From assembly GCF_021026315.1 (NCBI RefSeq), contig NZ_JAJNCX010000003.1, positions 404,816-468,815 of the forward strand: 64,000 nucleotides of DNA, given 5' to 3'. Shown here piece by piece: positions 27,486 to 36,896 of this stretch. The notes below the pieces were generated by a model, which saw nothing but the letters and a program-made list of their open reading frames with translations, was not told the origin of the DNA and did not search any database. Position numbers and translations under genes: made by a program. The stretch comes from Rhizobium sp. C4 (GTDB taxonomy: Bacteria > Pseudomonadota > Alphaproteobacteria > Rhizobiales > Rhizobiaceae). Position 1 is the first letter of the stretch; each line of letters opens with the position of its first letter.

Positions 27486-27809
27486 ATGGCGAGCCGCGCA
27501 ACCATTGAAATCGACGCCACCATCACCGAGCGTGGACAGACGACCGTGCCTGCGGCCATCCGCAAGATGCTCGGTGTGAGGAAGGGCGGCATTGTCTTCA
27601 AGGGCCTCGCCGATGGCACTGTCGTGATCGAGCCGAAGCGCGAGGCGGACGAGAGCGACCCGGTTCTCGATGAATTCCTTGCCTTTCTGGAACGGGACAT
27701 CCCGAAAAATGCGGCCATCAAGCCGCTCGATGCGAACCTCCTCCACGAGATCGACACGCTGATCGAAGGCGTTGAGGTCGATCTGGACGCGCCGCTTCCC
27801 GATGACTGA
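27486..27809 (+). CDS. prlF: PrlF-type antitoxin (SpoVT/AbrB fold)
   Basis: A 107-residue antitoxin. The N-terminal swapped-hairpin AbrB domain contains TITERGQTTVPAAIRKMLGV, the DNA-binding signature (shown to its 20-residue length), and the acidic C-terminus is expected to wrap the toxin. AAAAGGAG precedes the ATG. It overlaps the toxin gene by 8 bases. The pair corresponds to the PrlF/YhaV (SohA/YhaV) type II system. Confidence 0.88.
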   Translation: MASRATIEIDATITERGQTTVPAAIRKMLGVRKGGIVFKGLADGTVVIEPKREADESDPVLDEFLAFLERDIPKNAAIKPLDANLLHEIDTLIEGVEVDLDAPLPDD

Positions 27810-28290
27810 TCTGACGATCAACGGCTGGACGATCTATCTTCACCCGCTTTTCGTCGACGCGCTCGACGCCATGATGGCGGATGTTCGCAAGGCTCGCGCT
27901 GCAGACCCGGAGAATTATCGCCAGAAGCGTGCTTCGAAGCTGCTGGCCGCCACCCGCAAAATGGCCTTCGAGGAAATTCCAGCCAACCCCGCCGACCCGA
28001 AATTCCGGCAGGGGACGACGCTGGGCGATGCCTACAAGCACTGGTTTCGCGGCAAATATGTCCAGCAGTACCGCCTCTTCTTCCGCTATCACGAGGAGCG
28101 GAAGATCGTCGTGCTCGCCTGGCTGAATGACGAGAAGACCAAGCGCGCCTATGGCAGCAAGACCGATGCCTATGCCGTCTTCGCGCGGATGTTGAAGAAT
28201 GGCCATCCACCGGATGACTGGGCGGCGCTTGAGGCCGAAGCAAGGGCGTATTCTGCAAGCGCCGGCGATATCGCTGCATCTGAAATCTAG
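27802..28290 (+). CDS. yhaV: YhaV-type toxin (RelE superfamily RNase)
   Basis: A 162-residue translation-dependent RNase toxin. Family features are INGWTIYLHPLFVDALDAMM at the N-terminus, GTTLGDAYKHWFRGKYVQQYRLFFRYH (core KHWFRGK and QYRLFFRY) and WLNDEKTKRAYGSKTDAYAVF. These contain the basic and aromatic residues used for mRNA cleavage in YhaV. The start at 27802 overlaps the antitoxin end, as expected. The module is intact and could be active. Confidence 0.9.
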   Translation: MTDLTINGWTIYLHPLFVDALDAMMADVRKARAADPENYRQKRASKLLAATRKMAFEEIPANPADPKFRQGTTLGDAYKHWFRGKYVQQYRLFFRYHEERKIVVLAWLNDEKTKRAYGSKTDAYAVFARMLKNGHPPDDWAALEAEARAYSASAGDIAASEI

Positions 28291-28357
28291 TGTCCCACCT
28301 CCCGCGAAGCCGGCGAGGAAGAACCGACTTCGCGGGCGCACCGTTGGGTTTGCGGGG

Positions 28358-29266
28358 TCAGCGACCCCGAACCGTGATACGGTGCAGCAGGCGGCGTTCG
28401 CCGGAATAGTCGTTCACGGCGAGATGCCAGGTGGTGCGATTGTCCCAGATGGCAAGCGAGCCGACCTCCCAGGCAAAGCGATGGGCAAATTCCGGCTTCT
28501 TGATGTGCTCGTAGAGGGATGATAGCAACCCTTGCGATTCCGCTTCCGTCCAGCCGTTGATGCGCAACGTGAAGCCCGGATTGACATAGAGCGACCTGTC
28601 GCCGGTGACGGGATGCCGGAAGGCCACGGGGTGAATTGCATCCTGCGTCGCCAGTTCCGAATTACCGATCCGTTCGCCAAGGTCGTTATTGGCCTTCGCC
28701 CGCGCAGCCGCGCCGAAGACATGCCGGCTGGAATGGAAGGCGTCGAGCGTTTCCAGCGTTTTTTGCAGGCCCGGCGAAAGCGCCTCGAAGGCGGCAACCG
28801 TGCTGGCAAAGATCGTGTCGCCGCCCAGCTCCGGCAGTTCGCGTGCATAGAGCAGCGAGGCGGTTGCGGGGACCTGATCATAGCTGTGATCGGTGTGCCA
28901 GCCGCCGCCGATATTGGTCTTCTGCCCGGCTTCCTTGCGCACCTCTGCGATTTCCGGATAGCCCTCGACCTGGCGGAAGAAGCGGTTCACGTCGATGTCG
29001 CCAAACCTGGCAGCCAGCGCAATATGCTGTTCCGGCGTCAGATCCTGATCGCGGAAAAAGATGACCCCATGGGCCGCGAGCGCCGCCTCGATTTCGGAAA
29101 ACGCCGCATCGCTGACCCGCTGCGAAAGATCGATGCCTGAAATATGGGCCCCGACAAAGGGTGAGGCGCGGCGCACCTGGATGAAACGATAGTGATCGGT
29201 CCGGAATGTCCGTGCCACGGGCGCGGATGCGGCGGAGTAGGGGGAGCTTGCGGCATGTGCGGTCAT
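28358..29266 (-). CDS. TauD/TfdA-family Fe(II)/2-oxoglutarate dioxygenase
   Basis: A 302-residue dioxygenase. HTDHSY provides the HxD iron ligands, and the distal His is in ATWHLAVNDYSGERRLLHRITVRG near the C-terminus (TWHLAVNDY and RLLHRITVRG given as its ends), which also supplies the 2-oxoglutarate Arg. EAALAAHGVIFFRDQDLTPE is the family N-terminal block. Members release sulfite from taurine or oxidise other substrates; no sulfonate transporter is next to it, so the substrate is open. The start is set at MTAHAASSPYS (29266); the longer frame to 29410 runs through the AT-rich promoter. Confidence 0.88.
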   Translation of the reverse strand: MTAHAASSPYSAASAPVARTFRTDHYRFIQVRRASPFVGAHISGIDLSQRVSDAAFSEIEAALAAHGVIFFRDQDLTPEQHIALAARFGDIDVNRFFRQVEGYPEIAEVRKEAGQKTNIGGGWHTDHSYDQVPATASLLYARELPELGGDTIFASTVAAFEALSPGLQKTLETLDAFHSSRHVFGAAARAKANNDLGERIGNSELATQDAIHPVAFRHPVTGDRSLYVNPGFTLRINGWTEAESQGLLSSLYEHIKKPEFAHRFAWEVGSLAIWDNRTTWHLAVNDYSGERRLLHRITVRGR

Positions 29267-30713
<1,447 letters not shown>

Positions 30714-30786
30714 CCCCTGATCCCGCTTTCGCCACTAGCAGACCGGTGACGCATGTTTGCCTCCAGTCCGCGTCACCGGACCCATT

Positions 30787-30820
30787 CGCCCGGAGCCCCG
30801 CGCTCCGGGCGTTTTCGTTT
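30787..30820 (+). terminator. Rho-independent terminator after ccrM
   Basis: Perfect 9-base stem CGCCCGGAG (30787-30795) and CTCCGGGCG (30803-30811), 7-base loop, then TTTTCGTTT. It lies 74 bases beyond the ccrM stop. Confidence 0.9.
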
Positions 30821-30904
30821 GCGATGGCCAGTAACGCGGAACATTACACTTGATCTCAACTCAGGGATGTTGTGATATCGGGGTTACGTTTTTTGGAGGT
30901 TCTC

Positions 30905-31507
30905 ATGGAGATTGATGACAAGGAACGCCGCGCTTTTCTGAAAGACGAGTATCTTTTTCTTCAAGGGCAGTACGAAGATTTTGACCGACGGTCGATCACG
31001 ATCAAAGGATGGATGGCGAGCGGTTCCTTTTTGGGTCTTGTTTTCTCATTGAAGGAGGCGGGCCTCGTTTACCTCTATATCCACGCATCGTTGATAATAG
31101 TGTCGTTGATGGTTTGGTACCTGGAGGCAAAATGGAAATTATTCCAGTATGCCTTGGCTGACAGAATTAGAGTAATTGAAGCGTATTTCCGTGGCGACCA
31201 GGACATTTTTATAAAGAATCCAGATCCTTTTCAAATATATAATTCTTGGTTCCGTTCGTACGCACAGGATGAGCCGATATATGAATATGAAAGAAATCGC
31301 CGCGACAGATCTGAGAACAGGCCACGGAATCCAATGCGCCGTCTTATTCGGGTGGCGCTACAGACATTTGTTCATTTGCCTTATTCGATCATTGTAATTC
31401 TGTCGCTTCTCGGCCTCGCTCTTCATTTTCTGTTGCCGCCATCCGAGCTGCCTAAATCGGCTGCTCAAAATACGGTCGATTCCAAGTTCTACTTAGGCAC
31501 AGCCTGA
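30905..31507 (+). CDS. Membrane protein of unknown function, AT-richer than neighbours
   Basis: A 200-residue protein with a charged N-terminus (MEIDDKERRAFLKDEYLF), hydrophobic segments at about 36-50, 53-73 and 157-177, and a soluble middle part rich in Tyr, Phe and Arg (DPFQIYNSWFRSYAQDEPIY). GGAGG lies 5 bases before the ATG at 30905. I do not recognise a named family. The layout (N-terminal helix, two close membrane spans, cytosolic part) is reminiscent of SLATT-type membrane proteins, but this is only a structural analogy. The base composition and codon choice (ATA, AAT, TTG) differ from the flanking genes and suggest acquisition by transfer. It follows the ccrM terminator and is probably transcribed alone. 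Confidence 0.75.
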   Translation: MEIDDKERRAFLKDEYLFLQGQYEDFDRRSITIKGWMASGSFLGLVFSLKEAGLVYLYIHASLIIVSLMVWYLEAKWKLFQYALADRIRVIEAYFRGDQDIFIKNPDPFQIYNSWFRSYAQDEPIYEYERNRRDRSENRPRNPMRRLIRVALQTFVHLPYSIIVILSLLGLALHFLLPPSELPKSAAQNTVDSKFYLGTA

Positions 31508-31561
31508 CACAAGACCTTGCCCCTATGCTGGCCGCCAATTTGCAGGGGAGGGCTGCGGGCC

Positions 31562-33436
31562 TTGGCATCCGAGATCTACGAACAGGCGCTCGCGGCATTC
31601 CGGTCGGGCAATGCGACGCTGGCGCTTGCCGTCTGCGACAGGGTTCTCTCCGTCAGTCGTGACGACGCCGATATCCTACTGCTCTCCGCAACCATCCTCG
31701 AACAGGCGGCCGAGAAGCGCAAGGCGGCGATGCTCTATGCCGAGGCCGCCGGCAAGGCCGCCGATCGCAGGAAGGACATCGCCTTCCGGGCGGCCAGCCT
31801 GTTTGAAGAGCTTGGCGAACGTCCGCTTGCCTTCAAGGTCCTGGCGGCGATCCTGCCGCTGATGCCGGACGATCCCGATCTCCTGCAAAGCCTTTGCGGA
31901 CTGGCGCGCGAGATGGGCGAATATGGTCTGGCGCGCGATGCGGCCGTGGCGCTTGCGAAGACGGCGAAGGATTTTGACGCGGCGCTTTCGGCCGGCATCA
32001 TCCTGAATGGCGTGGGCCTCTTCGAGGAGGCCTCTGTCGCGCTTGCCAAGGCGCATGCGGAGCGCCCCGACGAACGGCTGGCGCTCTCCGAATATTTCTG
32101 GGCGGCCGCCAATGTCTGCGATCTCGAAACCTCGGCCGCGCTGCAGGCAGAACTCGAGGCCGCCTACGAGGAAGAGGGCGATGTCGCCGACATCCGGGAG
32201 AACGCCTTCCGCGCGCTGATGTGGACGGGCGACGAGGCGCTCTTGGCGCGTTATGCCCGCCGCACTGCCGATGTCATGCTTCCCCCCGTCGCGCCGGCCA
32301 TCGGTTTCGACACCAATATCGAGGGCAGGGACCCCGAGATCATCCGTGTCGGCTATCTCTCCTGCGATTTCTACGATCATGCAACCATGTCCCTGCTGGC
32401 AGGCGTGCTGGAAGCGCATGACCGCGACCGTTTTGAGATCTTCGCATTCTGCCACACGCCGCTGGCGCGCCGCGAGGATGCGATGCATGAGCGCATGCTC
32501 GACACGGTCGACTACTATATCGATATCCTGACCAAATCGGATGCCGAAGCTGCCGCAACGATCCGTAGCCTCGGCATTGATGTGTTGGTCGACCTCAAGG
32601 GCTTCACGCAGGGCGCGCGCCTTGGCATCTTCTGCCGCCGCGCCGCGCCCATTCAGGTGACCTGGCTCGGCTATCCGGGCTCCGTGACGGGGGCGGGCAT
32701 CCAGTATGCCATCACCGACCATATCGTGACGCCGGACACCAGCATTCCCTTCTATCAGGAAAAGCTTCTGAGGCTTCCGGGCTCCTACCAGTGCAATGAT
32801 GCCGCCCGCGAGCGCGTGAGCCGGACAGGGAGCCGCGCGGACCACGGCCTGCCGGAAGACGCCATCGTCTTTGCCGCCTTCAACCACGCCGCCAAGATCC
32901 GCCTTCCGGTCTTCGAAAGCTGGATGCGCATCCTCTCGGCGGTCGAGAATTCCGTCCTGTGGCTCTACCCGATGGGCGCGCTGGCGCAGTCGAACCTGCG
33001 CGCTGCTGCCGAAAAGCGCGGCATTGCACCCGAGCGTCTGGTCTTCGCCGATCTCGCGCCCATGGCCGATCACCTTCGGCGTCTGCCGCAGGCCGATCTC
33101 GCGCTCGATACCGGCCCCTGCAACGGCCACACGACGACCTCGGATGCGCTGTGGGCCGGCGTTCCGGTGCTGTCCTTCAAGGGTTCGAGCTTTGCCGGCC
33201 GCGTTTCCGAAAGCCTGCTGAATGCCGTGGGCCTGCGGGACCTGGTGGCCGAGGACCTCGCCGGCTTCGAGACGATGGCGCTGGAGCTCGCGCGCGATCC
33301 GGCGCGCCTGAAGCACCTGCGTGAACACCTCGTTGCTGCCCGCGACAACGCCCCACTCTTCGATACCGACGAACTCACGCGGCAGGTGGAAGCGCTCTAC
33401 CAGACCGTGGTCACGGCCTCGCGGCTGGGGGAGTGA
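31562..33436 (+). CDS. TPR protein with O-GlcNAc transferase-type (GT41) glycosyltransferase domain
   Basis: A 624-residue protein with helical TPR-like repeats over about residues 1-230 and a GT41 (SPINDLY/OGT) catalytic region from about 260. In it are RVGYLSCDFYDHATMSLLAG, IDVLVDLKGFTQGARLGIFC, PIQVTWLGYPGSVTGAGIQY and DTGPCNGHTTTSDALWAGVPVL (shown by leading parts), the UDP-sugar binding blocks. Bacterial homologues act on proteins or cell-surface structures; some glycosylate flagellin or adhesins. The start is taken as TTG 31562 (ASEIYEQALAAFR) behind AGGGGAGGG; a longer frame from 31517 is possible. No signal peptide, so it should act in the cytosol. Confidence 0.85.
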   Translation: MASEIYEQALAAFRSGNATLALAVCDRVLSVSRDDADILLLSATILEQAAEKRKAAMLYAEAAGKAADRRKDIAFRAASLFEELGERPLAFKVLAAILPLMPDDPDLLQSLCGLAREMGEYGLARDAAVALAKTAKDFDAALSAGIILNGVGLFEEASVALAKAHAERPDERLALSEYFWAAANVCDLETSAALQAELEAAYEEEGDVADIRENAFRALMWTGDEALLARYARRTADVMLPPVAPAIGFDTNIEGRDPEIIRVGYLSCDFYDHATMSLLAGVLEAHDRDRFEIFAFCHTPLARREDAMHERMLDTVDYYIDILTKSDAEAAATIRSLGIDVLVDLKGFTQGARLGIFCRRAAPIQVTWLGYPGSVTGAGIQYAITDHIVTPDTSIPFYQEKLLRLPGSYQCNDAARERVSRTGSRADHGLPEDAIVFAAFNHAAKIRLPVFESWMRILSAVENSVLWLYPMGALAQSNLRAAAEKRGIAPERLVFADLAPMADHLRRLPQADLALDTGPCNGHTTTSDALWAGVPVLSFKGSSFAGRVSESLLNAVGLRDLVAEDLAGFETMALELARDPARLKHLREHLVAARDNAPLFDTDELTRQVEALYQTVVTASRLGE

Positions 33437-33547
33437 CCGGCTCCGCGACAGCCCAAACTCTGGCCGGCCCGGCACACTAAGCTCGCATTTTTCAGGACTT
33501 GGTCCACGATCCTGATGCTCCATGTCCATGGCTTGAATGTGCGGCGC

Positions 33548-34423
33548 TCACAAACCGATTGCCCATTCCATAAGAGCGTTCTGCGCGTGAAGCAGGAACG
33601 CCTTGGCTGACCGGCTCTTGCAAAGATGATGTTCCATTGCTTCGCTTGAAACTTCCTGCCCTCTCGCCACCGGCGGGCAGGGTAGGAAAAGCGCATCGCT
33701 CTTGCATTGATCGAGAAGCGACTGTGTGACCTGATATGGCAACAGCTCGGCGTGATCCGCGCCGACAGGCCAAGAGTCGGTGAAGATCACATCCGCATCG
33801 AGTACATGAAGCATATCTTGGCTTGTTGTGAAATTCGGGTTTAACAGCGCGAAGTCGTTCACGTGCCAGTGGGCCGGATAGACCTGGACAACCTCAATCG
33901 GCATAGCCCTCGAGGCTTCGACCCAGGAACTCAAAATATTGGCTTCAGGCGCAAGCCCGACAACTTTCAGTCCTTCTATCGACCCCCGCATCTTTCTCAC
34001 AAACGCCAAATCTCCCAGCGTTTCGCATGGATGGTTTGTTCTCGTCCGGGCGTTGATAATCGGCGTTCGCATTGCATCCGCGAGCTGTTTTAGGGTGGCG
34101 AGTTGTCTTGTCCGGACAATCAGGAGGTCAAACCAGTTATCCAGATATCCCGCCAAATCTGACGTCACCTCTCCGGAATTTAAGGAAATTGGTGGCTGAA
34201 CGATGATTCCGCCCATAGCCTTCACGCCAAGTTCGAAGGCCGTGGTGTTCCTCCACCCGGTGTCGTCCACGATGAGTCCAACGCGCTGACCGATCAAAGT
34301 CTGCGGCATGGTTCGGTTCTCCCAGTGGGTCCCGAGTTCGTCGGCTCGCTCAAGGAGATGCATGACGACATGGGTGGGGAGAGCGTGGAACTCCAGAAAA
34401 TCGCGATTGCTCTGAGGCTTCAT
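33548..34423 (-). CDS. Divergent aspartate/ornithine carbamoyltransferase-fold protein
   Basis: A 291-residue protein with the transcarbamylase two-domain pattern but altered active-site motifs. The carbamoyl-phosphate motif STRTR is replaced by GWRNT (56-60). HPCE (131-134) corresponds to HPCQ, with Glu for the carbamoyl-contacting Gln. DSW (216-218) stands for DVW/DxW, and PCPP (248-251) replaces HCLP. SGEVTSDLAGYL and the C-terminal AKAFLLHAQNALMEW keep family character. The loss of phosphate ligands suggests a different substrate or a non-catalytic role. It is more AT rich than its neighbours, lies convergent with the GT41 gene and is not near arginine or pyrimidine genes, so it may be laterally acquired. 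Confidence 0.75.
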   Translation of the reverse strand: MKPQSNRDFLEFHALPTHVVMHLLERADELGTHWENRTMPQTLIGQRVGLIVDDTGWRNTTAFELGVKAMGGIIVQPPISLNSGEVTSDLAGYLDNWFDLLIVRTRQLATLKQLADAMRTPIINARTRTNHPCETLGDLAFVRKMRGSIEGLKVVGLAPEANILSSWVEASRAMPIEVVQVYPAHWHVNDFALLNPNFTTSQDMLHVLDADVIFTDSWPVGADHAELLPYQVTQSLLDQCKSDALFLPCPPVARGQEVSSEAMEHHLCKSRSAKAFLLHAQNALMEWAIGL

Positions 34424-34609
34424 AAGACACCGATTTCGAACTGTGCTCGCGGACCCGCGAGATAGCTGGTCTCGATCAGAATATTCAGTCTTTTGAACGG
34501 TGTGATGACATGAATTGAGGTCGTATCGGTCGTCAGAATATGACTTGGCCCGCTCAAATAAAACGCGCGCGATGCGCGTCGCGTGCTGCATGCCGGTTCA
34601 AACACGGCA
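34420..34609 (-). pseudogene. Possible 3' remnant of a gene upstream of the transcarbamylase homologue
   Basis: A frame ending at 34420 overlaps the transcarbamylase ATG (34423) by ATGA, the usual sign of an operon partner. It reads SGPSHILTTDTTSIHVITPF, then KRLNILIETSYLAGPRAQFE and IGVL. Upstream it runs into the terminator hairpin behind the peroxiredoxin gene and has no credible start. It could be the tail of a truncated partner gene, a small real gene with a GTG or TTG start, or chance. I do not recognise the sequence. Confidence 0.35.
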
Positions 34610-34614
34610 TGAGG

Positions 34615-34645
34615 GCGCCCCTTCTCTCGAGGAGAGAAAGGGCGC
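34615..34645. terminator. Hairpin downstream of the peroxiredoxin gene
   Basis: Arms GCGCCCCTTCTCTC (34615-34628) and GAGAGAAAGGGCGC (34632-34645) pair over 14 positions with one mismatch and a 3-base loop. It sits 8 bases past the peroxiredoxin stop and probably ends that transcript. Confidence 0.7.
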
Positions 34646-34652
34646 TTTGTCC

Positions 34653-35138
34653 TCAAAGTCGCTCAAGCATTGCCTGAGCCGACGAAACGGTCGCCTGGCC
34701 CGGGTTTTCCTCGACTTCGACAAACTTCACCACGCCGTTTTCGACGAGCATGGAGAAGCGGGTGGAGCGGACGCCGAGGCCGCCGGCGCTGAGGTCCTTG
34801 GCAAGGCCCGTCGCGTTGGCGAAGGCGGCATCCCAGTCGGCGAGGAAGCGGATCTTGCCTTCGGCGCCGGTGGCCTTGGCCCAGGCGCCCATGACGTGGT
34901 GATCGTTGACCGAGATGACGGCGATGTCGTCGACGCCCTTGGCGAGAAGCGCATCGCGGTTCTCAAGGTAGCCGGGCAGGTGGTTGAGCGAGCAGGTGGG
35001 CGTGAAGGCGCCGGGCACGCCGAAGATCACGACGCGCTTGCCATCGAAGAATTCCTTCGAGGAAATCTTGGCAGGGCCGTCGGGCGTGCGCTCCATCAGG
35101 GTGACGTCGGGGATCTGGCTGCCGGGTTCGATGGTCAT
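34653..35138 (-). CDS. Peroxiredoxin (Prx5/AhpE-like, glutaredoxin-type)
   Basis: A 161-residue thiol peroxidase that reduces hydrogen peroxide or alkyl hydroperoxides in the cytosol. VPGAFTPTCS contains the peroxidatic Cys49 with the conserved Pro, Thr and following Ser. GVDDIAVISVNDHHVMGAW and LADWDAAFANATGL are Prx5-group blocks (the group reduced by glutathione/glutaredoxin in several bacteria), and RSTRFSMLVENGVVKFVEVE closes the fold. Rhizobia often carry this gene near thrB-rnhA; here it is displaced, about 14 kb away. Confidence 0.93.
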   Translation of the reverse strand: MTIEPGSQIPDVTLMERTPDGPAKISSKEFFDGKRVVIFGVPGAFTPTCSLNHLPGYLENRDALLAKGVDDIAVISVNDHHVMGAWAKATGAEGKIRFLADWDAAFANATGLAKDLSAGGLGVRSTRFSMLVENGVVKFVEVEENPGQATVSSAQAMLERL

Positions 35139-35278
35139 GGTGTCTCTCCGTTCGTTTTGGGTTTGGTACGGGTGCGAAGTCGGGGCGGATAAAAGCGGAT
35201 CGTCAGGTCGATTGCAAGCGACCTGACCGTCGAGCGGTAATATGGATTTCAGGCGAGACTGGATCGTGACGGCGCCTG

Positions 35279-36112
35279 CTATTTCACGGTGACGGTCGTT
35301 TCCATGGCGCGGCTTCCGGCGAGCACCAGGACATCAAGCGACTTGCCTGCCAGCGGAGCCGTCCCGCCGCCGGGCTGCCTGACCTCGGCCACAAGCGCGC
35401 CCTGTTCCGTCGTCAGCCGTTTCGGCCTGCCGAGCGGCTGGCCATCCGGCGCCACGATGACAAGATCGGTCGCTGCGGCGTCCGTGCCGGCAGGAAGACG
35501 CAGCTTCAGCACCGCACCCTGTCCGTCCTCCGTCGCCCTGGCGTCCTCGACGGCGAAATCCGCGCTCGGGGCCTCCGGAAGCAACGCATTGGCCGCATTC
35601 ACCAGCGCAGCCTCCGCAGGCTTCGGCTTGTCGTCCGGCGAAACCCTGAGCGAAACCTCTGCCTGGAAGGGAACGCAGATGTCGGCGCACAGACCGATGA
35701 AGATCGAGGCATCGACCTGCGACAGTTCGCCCGGCTTCTCCTGCTTCAGCGTCAGCGGCAGCATGACGCGGGCGTCATAACCGAAGTCGCGCAGCTTCCC
35801 GTCGTCGAAGACGCGAGGTGCTGGAAAATCAAGCGTCTCCAGCCGCACATTGCCGCCGTCCTTCAGCGTGATCTGTGGCGGAATGCCGCCGCTGCCCGGC
35901 ACTTTCCAATAGGTGTGCCAGCCATCATCCGGCGCGATCTCGACAAAGCCGCGAATGGTGCCTCCGGCATCCGGCGGCAGCGCCACCAGCCTGAGCTTGC
36001 CACCCTTGGTGCCGATCCAGTCGGAACTCGCAGCCAAGGCGGGCAGGGGCAGTGCGGCGAGAGCCGATACGAGAATGAATCTGTTTATGAGCGTCGTGAA
36101 TCTCTTCATCAT
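35279..36112 (-). CDS. Periplasmic protein with DsbD N-terminal (thiol-disulfide) domain
   Basis: A 277-residue exported protein. The start MMKRFTTLINRFILVSALAAL gives a signal peptide cleaved after ALA. The domain resembles the periplasmic N-terminal domain of DsbD: DGWHTYWKVPGSGGIPPQ and FIGLCADICVPFQAEVSL, where the two Cys of CADIC-type (C-x3-C) would exchange disulfides. There is no membrane or C-terminal thioredoxin part, so it is a stand-alone domain, and it must work with a separate redox partner. It is divergent from the YqgE gene. Confidence 0.85.
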   Translation of the reverse strand: MMKRFTTLINRFILVSALAALPLPALAASSDWIGTKGGKLRLVALPPDAGGTIRGFVEIAPDDGWHTYWKVPGSGGIPPQITLKDGGNVRLETLDFPAPRVFDDGKLRDFGYDARVMLPLTLKQEKPGELSQVDASIFIGLCADICVPFQAEVSLRVSPDDKPKPAEAALVNAANALLPEAPSADFAVEDARATEDGQGAVLKLRLPAGTDAAATDLVIVAPDGQPLGRPKRLTTEQGALVAEVRQPGGGTAPLAGKSLDVLVLAGSRAMETTVTVK

Positions 36113-36260
36113 GGCAAACCGATAAGTCCTTGGCATTGCTGACGCCAGAGCCAGTTGCGCACGGCGCATTCAATTTCACTTGATCGGAGCGATGGCTGTT
36201 CACGAAAAATTATGGCCTGCCGCTCTTTTCATTTCCGACCGAGTTGCTACGCTGTCTCCC

Positions 36261-36869
36261 ATGATGAACATGCTGGGAATGGGAAGCAGAAAGGACAAGG
36301 GGTTCCTTGACGGTCAATTCCTGATCGCCATGCCCTCCATGCTCGACCCCAATTTTGTCCGCACGGTTGTCTATGTCTGCGCCCATTCCGAAGACGGGGC
36401 TATGGGCTTCGTCATCAACCGGACGCAGGACGTGTCCTTCTCCGATATTCTCGTGCACCTGAAGATCGCGACCGACGATTCCGTCGATCGCCTGCCGGCG
36501 TCGGTGTCGCGGTTTCCGGTCCTGTGCGGCGGCCCCGTGGACAACGGGCGCGGCTTCGTTCTTCACTCCGAAGACTATCACTGCAATTCCTCGATCCCGC
36601 TGAGCGAAGACCTGTGCCTCAGCACGACGCAGGACGTCATCCGTGCGATCTCGGCAGGTCGAGGCCCCAGCCGGGCGACCATGCTGCTCGGCTATGCCGG
36701 CTGGCGCGCCGGGCAGATCGAAAACGAGATCGCCCAGAATGCCTGGCTGACATGCCCGGCGAGCGAAGCGCTGATCTTCGACTGGGACCTGGACACGAAA
36801 TACGAACGCGCCATGGCGCTCCTCGGCATTTCGCCGTCCCGGCTTTCGAGCGAGATGGGGCACGCCTGA
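36261..36869 (+). CDS. YqgE/AlgH family protein (DUF179)
   Basis: A 202-residue cytosolic protein of the widely conserved YqgE/AlgH family, whose biochemical role is unsettled. Family blocks are [52 protein letters not shown] and [20 protein letters not shown] ([13 protein letters not shown] is also typical). The start is uncertain: ATG 36261 gives the family length, while ATG 36192 has a better GGAG site and adds 23 residues. It is convergent with the ParE-type toxin gene, 27 bases apart. Confidence 0.93.
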   Translation: MMNMLGMGSRKDKGFLDGQFLIAMPSMLDPNFVRTVVYVCAHSEDGAMGFVINRTQDVSFSDILVHLKIATDDSVDRLPASVSRFPVLCGGPVDNGRGFVLHSEDYHCNSSIPLSEDLCLSTTQDVIRAISAGRGPSRATMLLGYAGWRAGQIENEIAQNAWLTCPASEALIFDWDLDTKYERAMALLGISPSRLSSEMGHA

Positions 36870-36896
36870 GGGACCTTGAATGCAAGGCGTTCCGGG

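Noticed and set aside
20214..28290. A genomic island with integrase or attachment sites around the toxin-antitoxin, zinc and LysE genes
   Set aside because: No integrase, transposase, tRNA target or flanking direct repeat is visible; genes look individually accessory.
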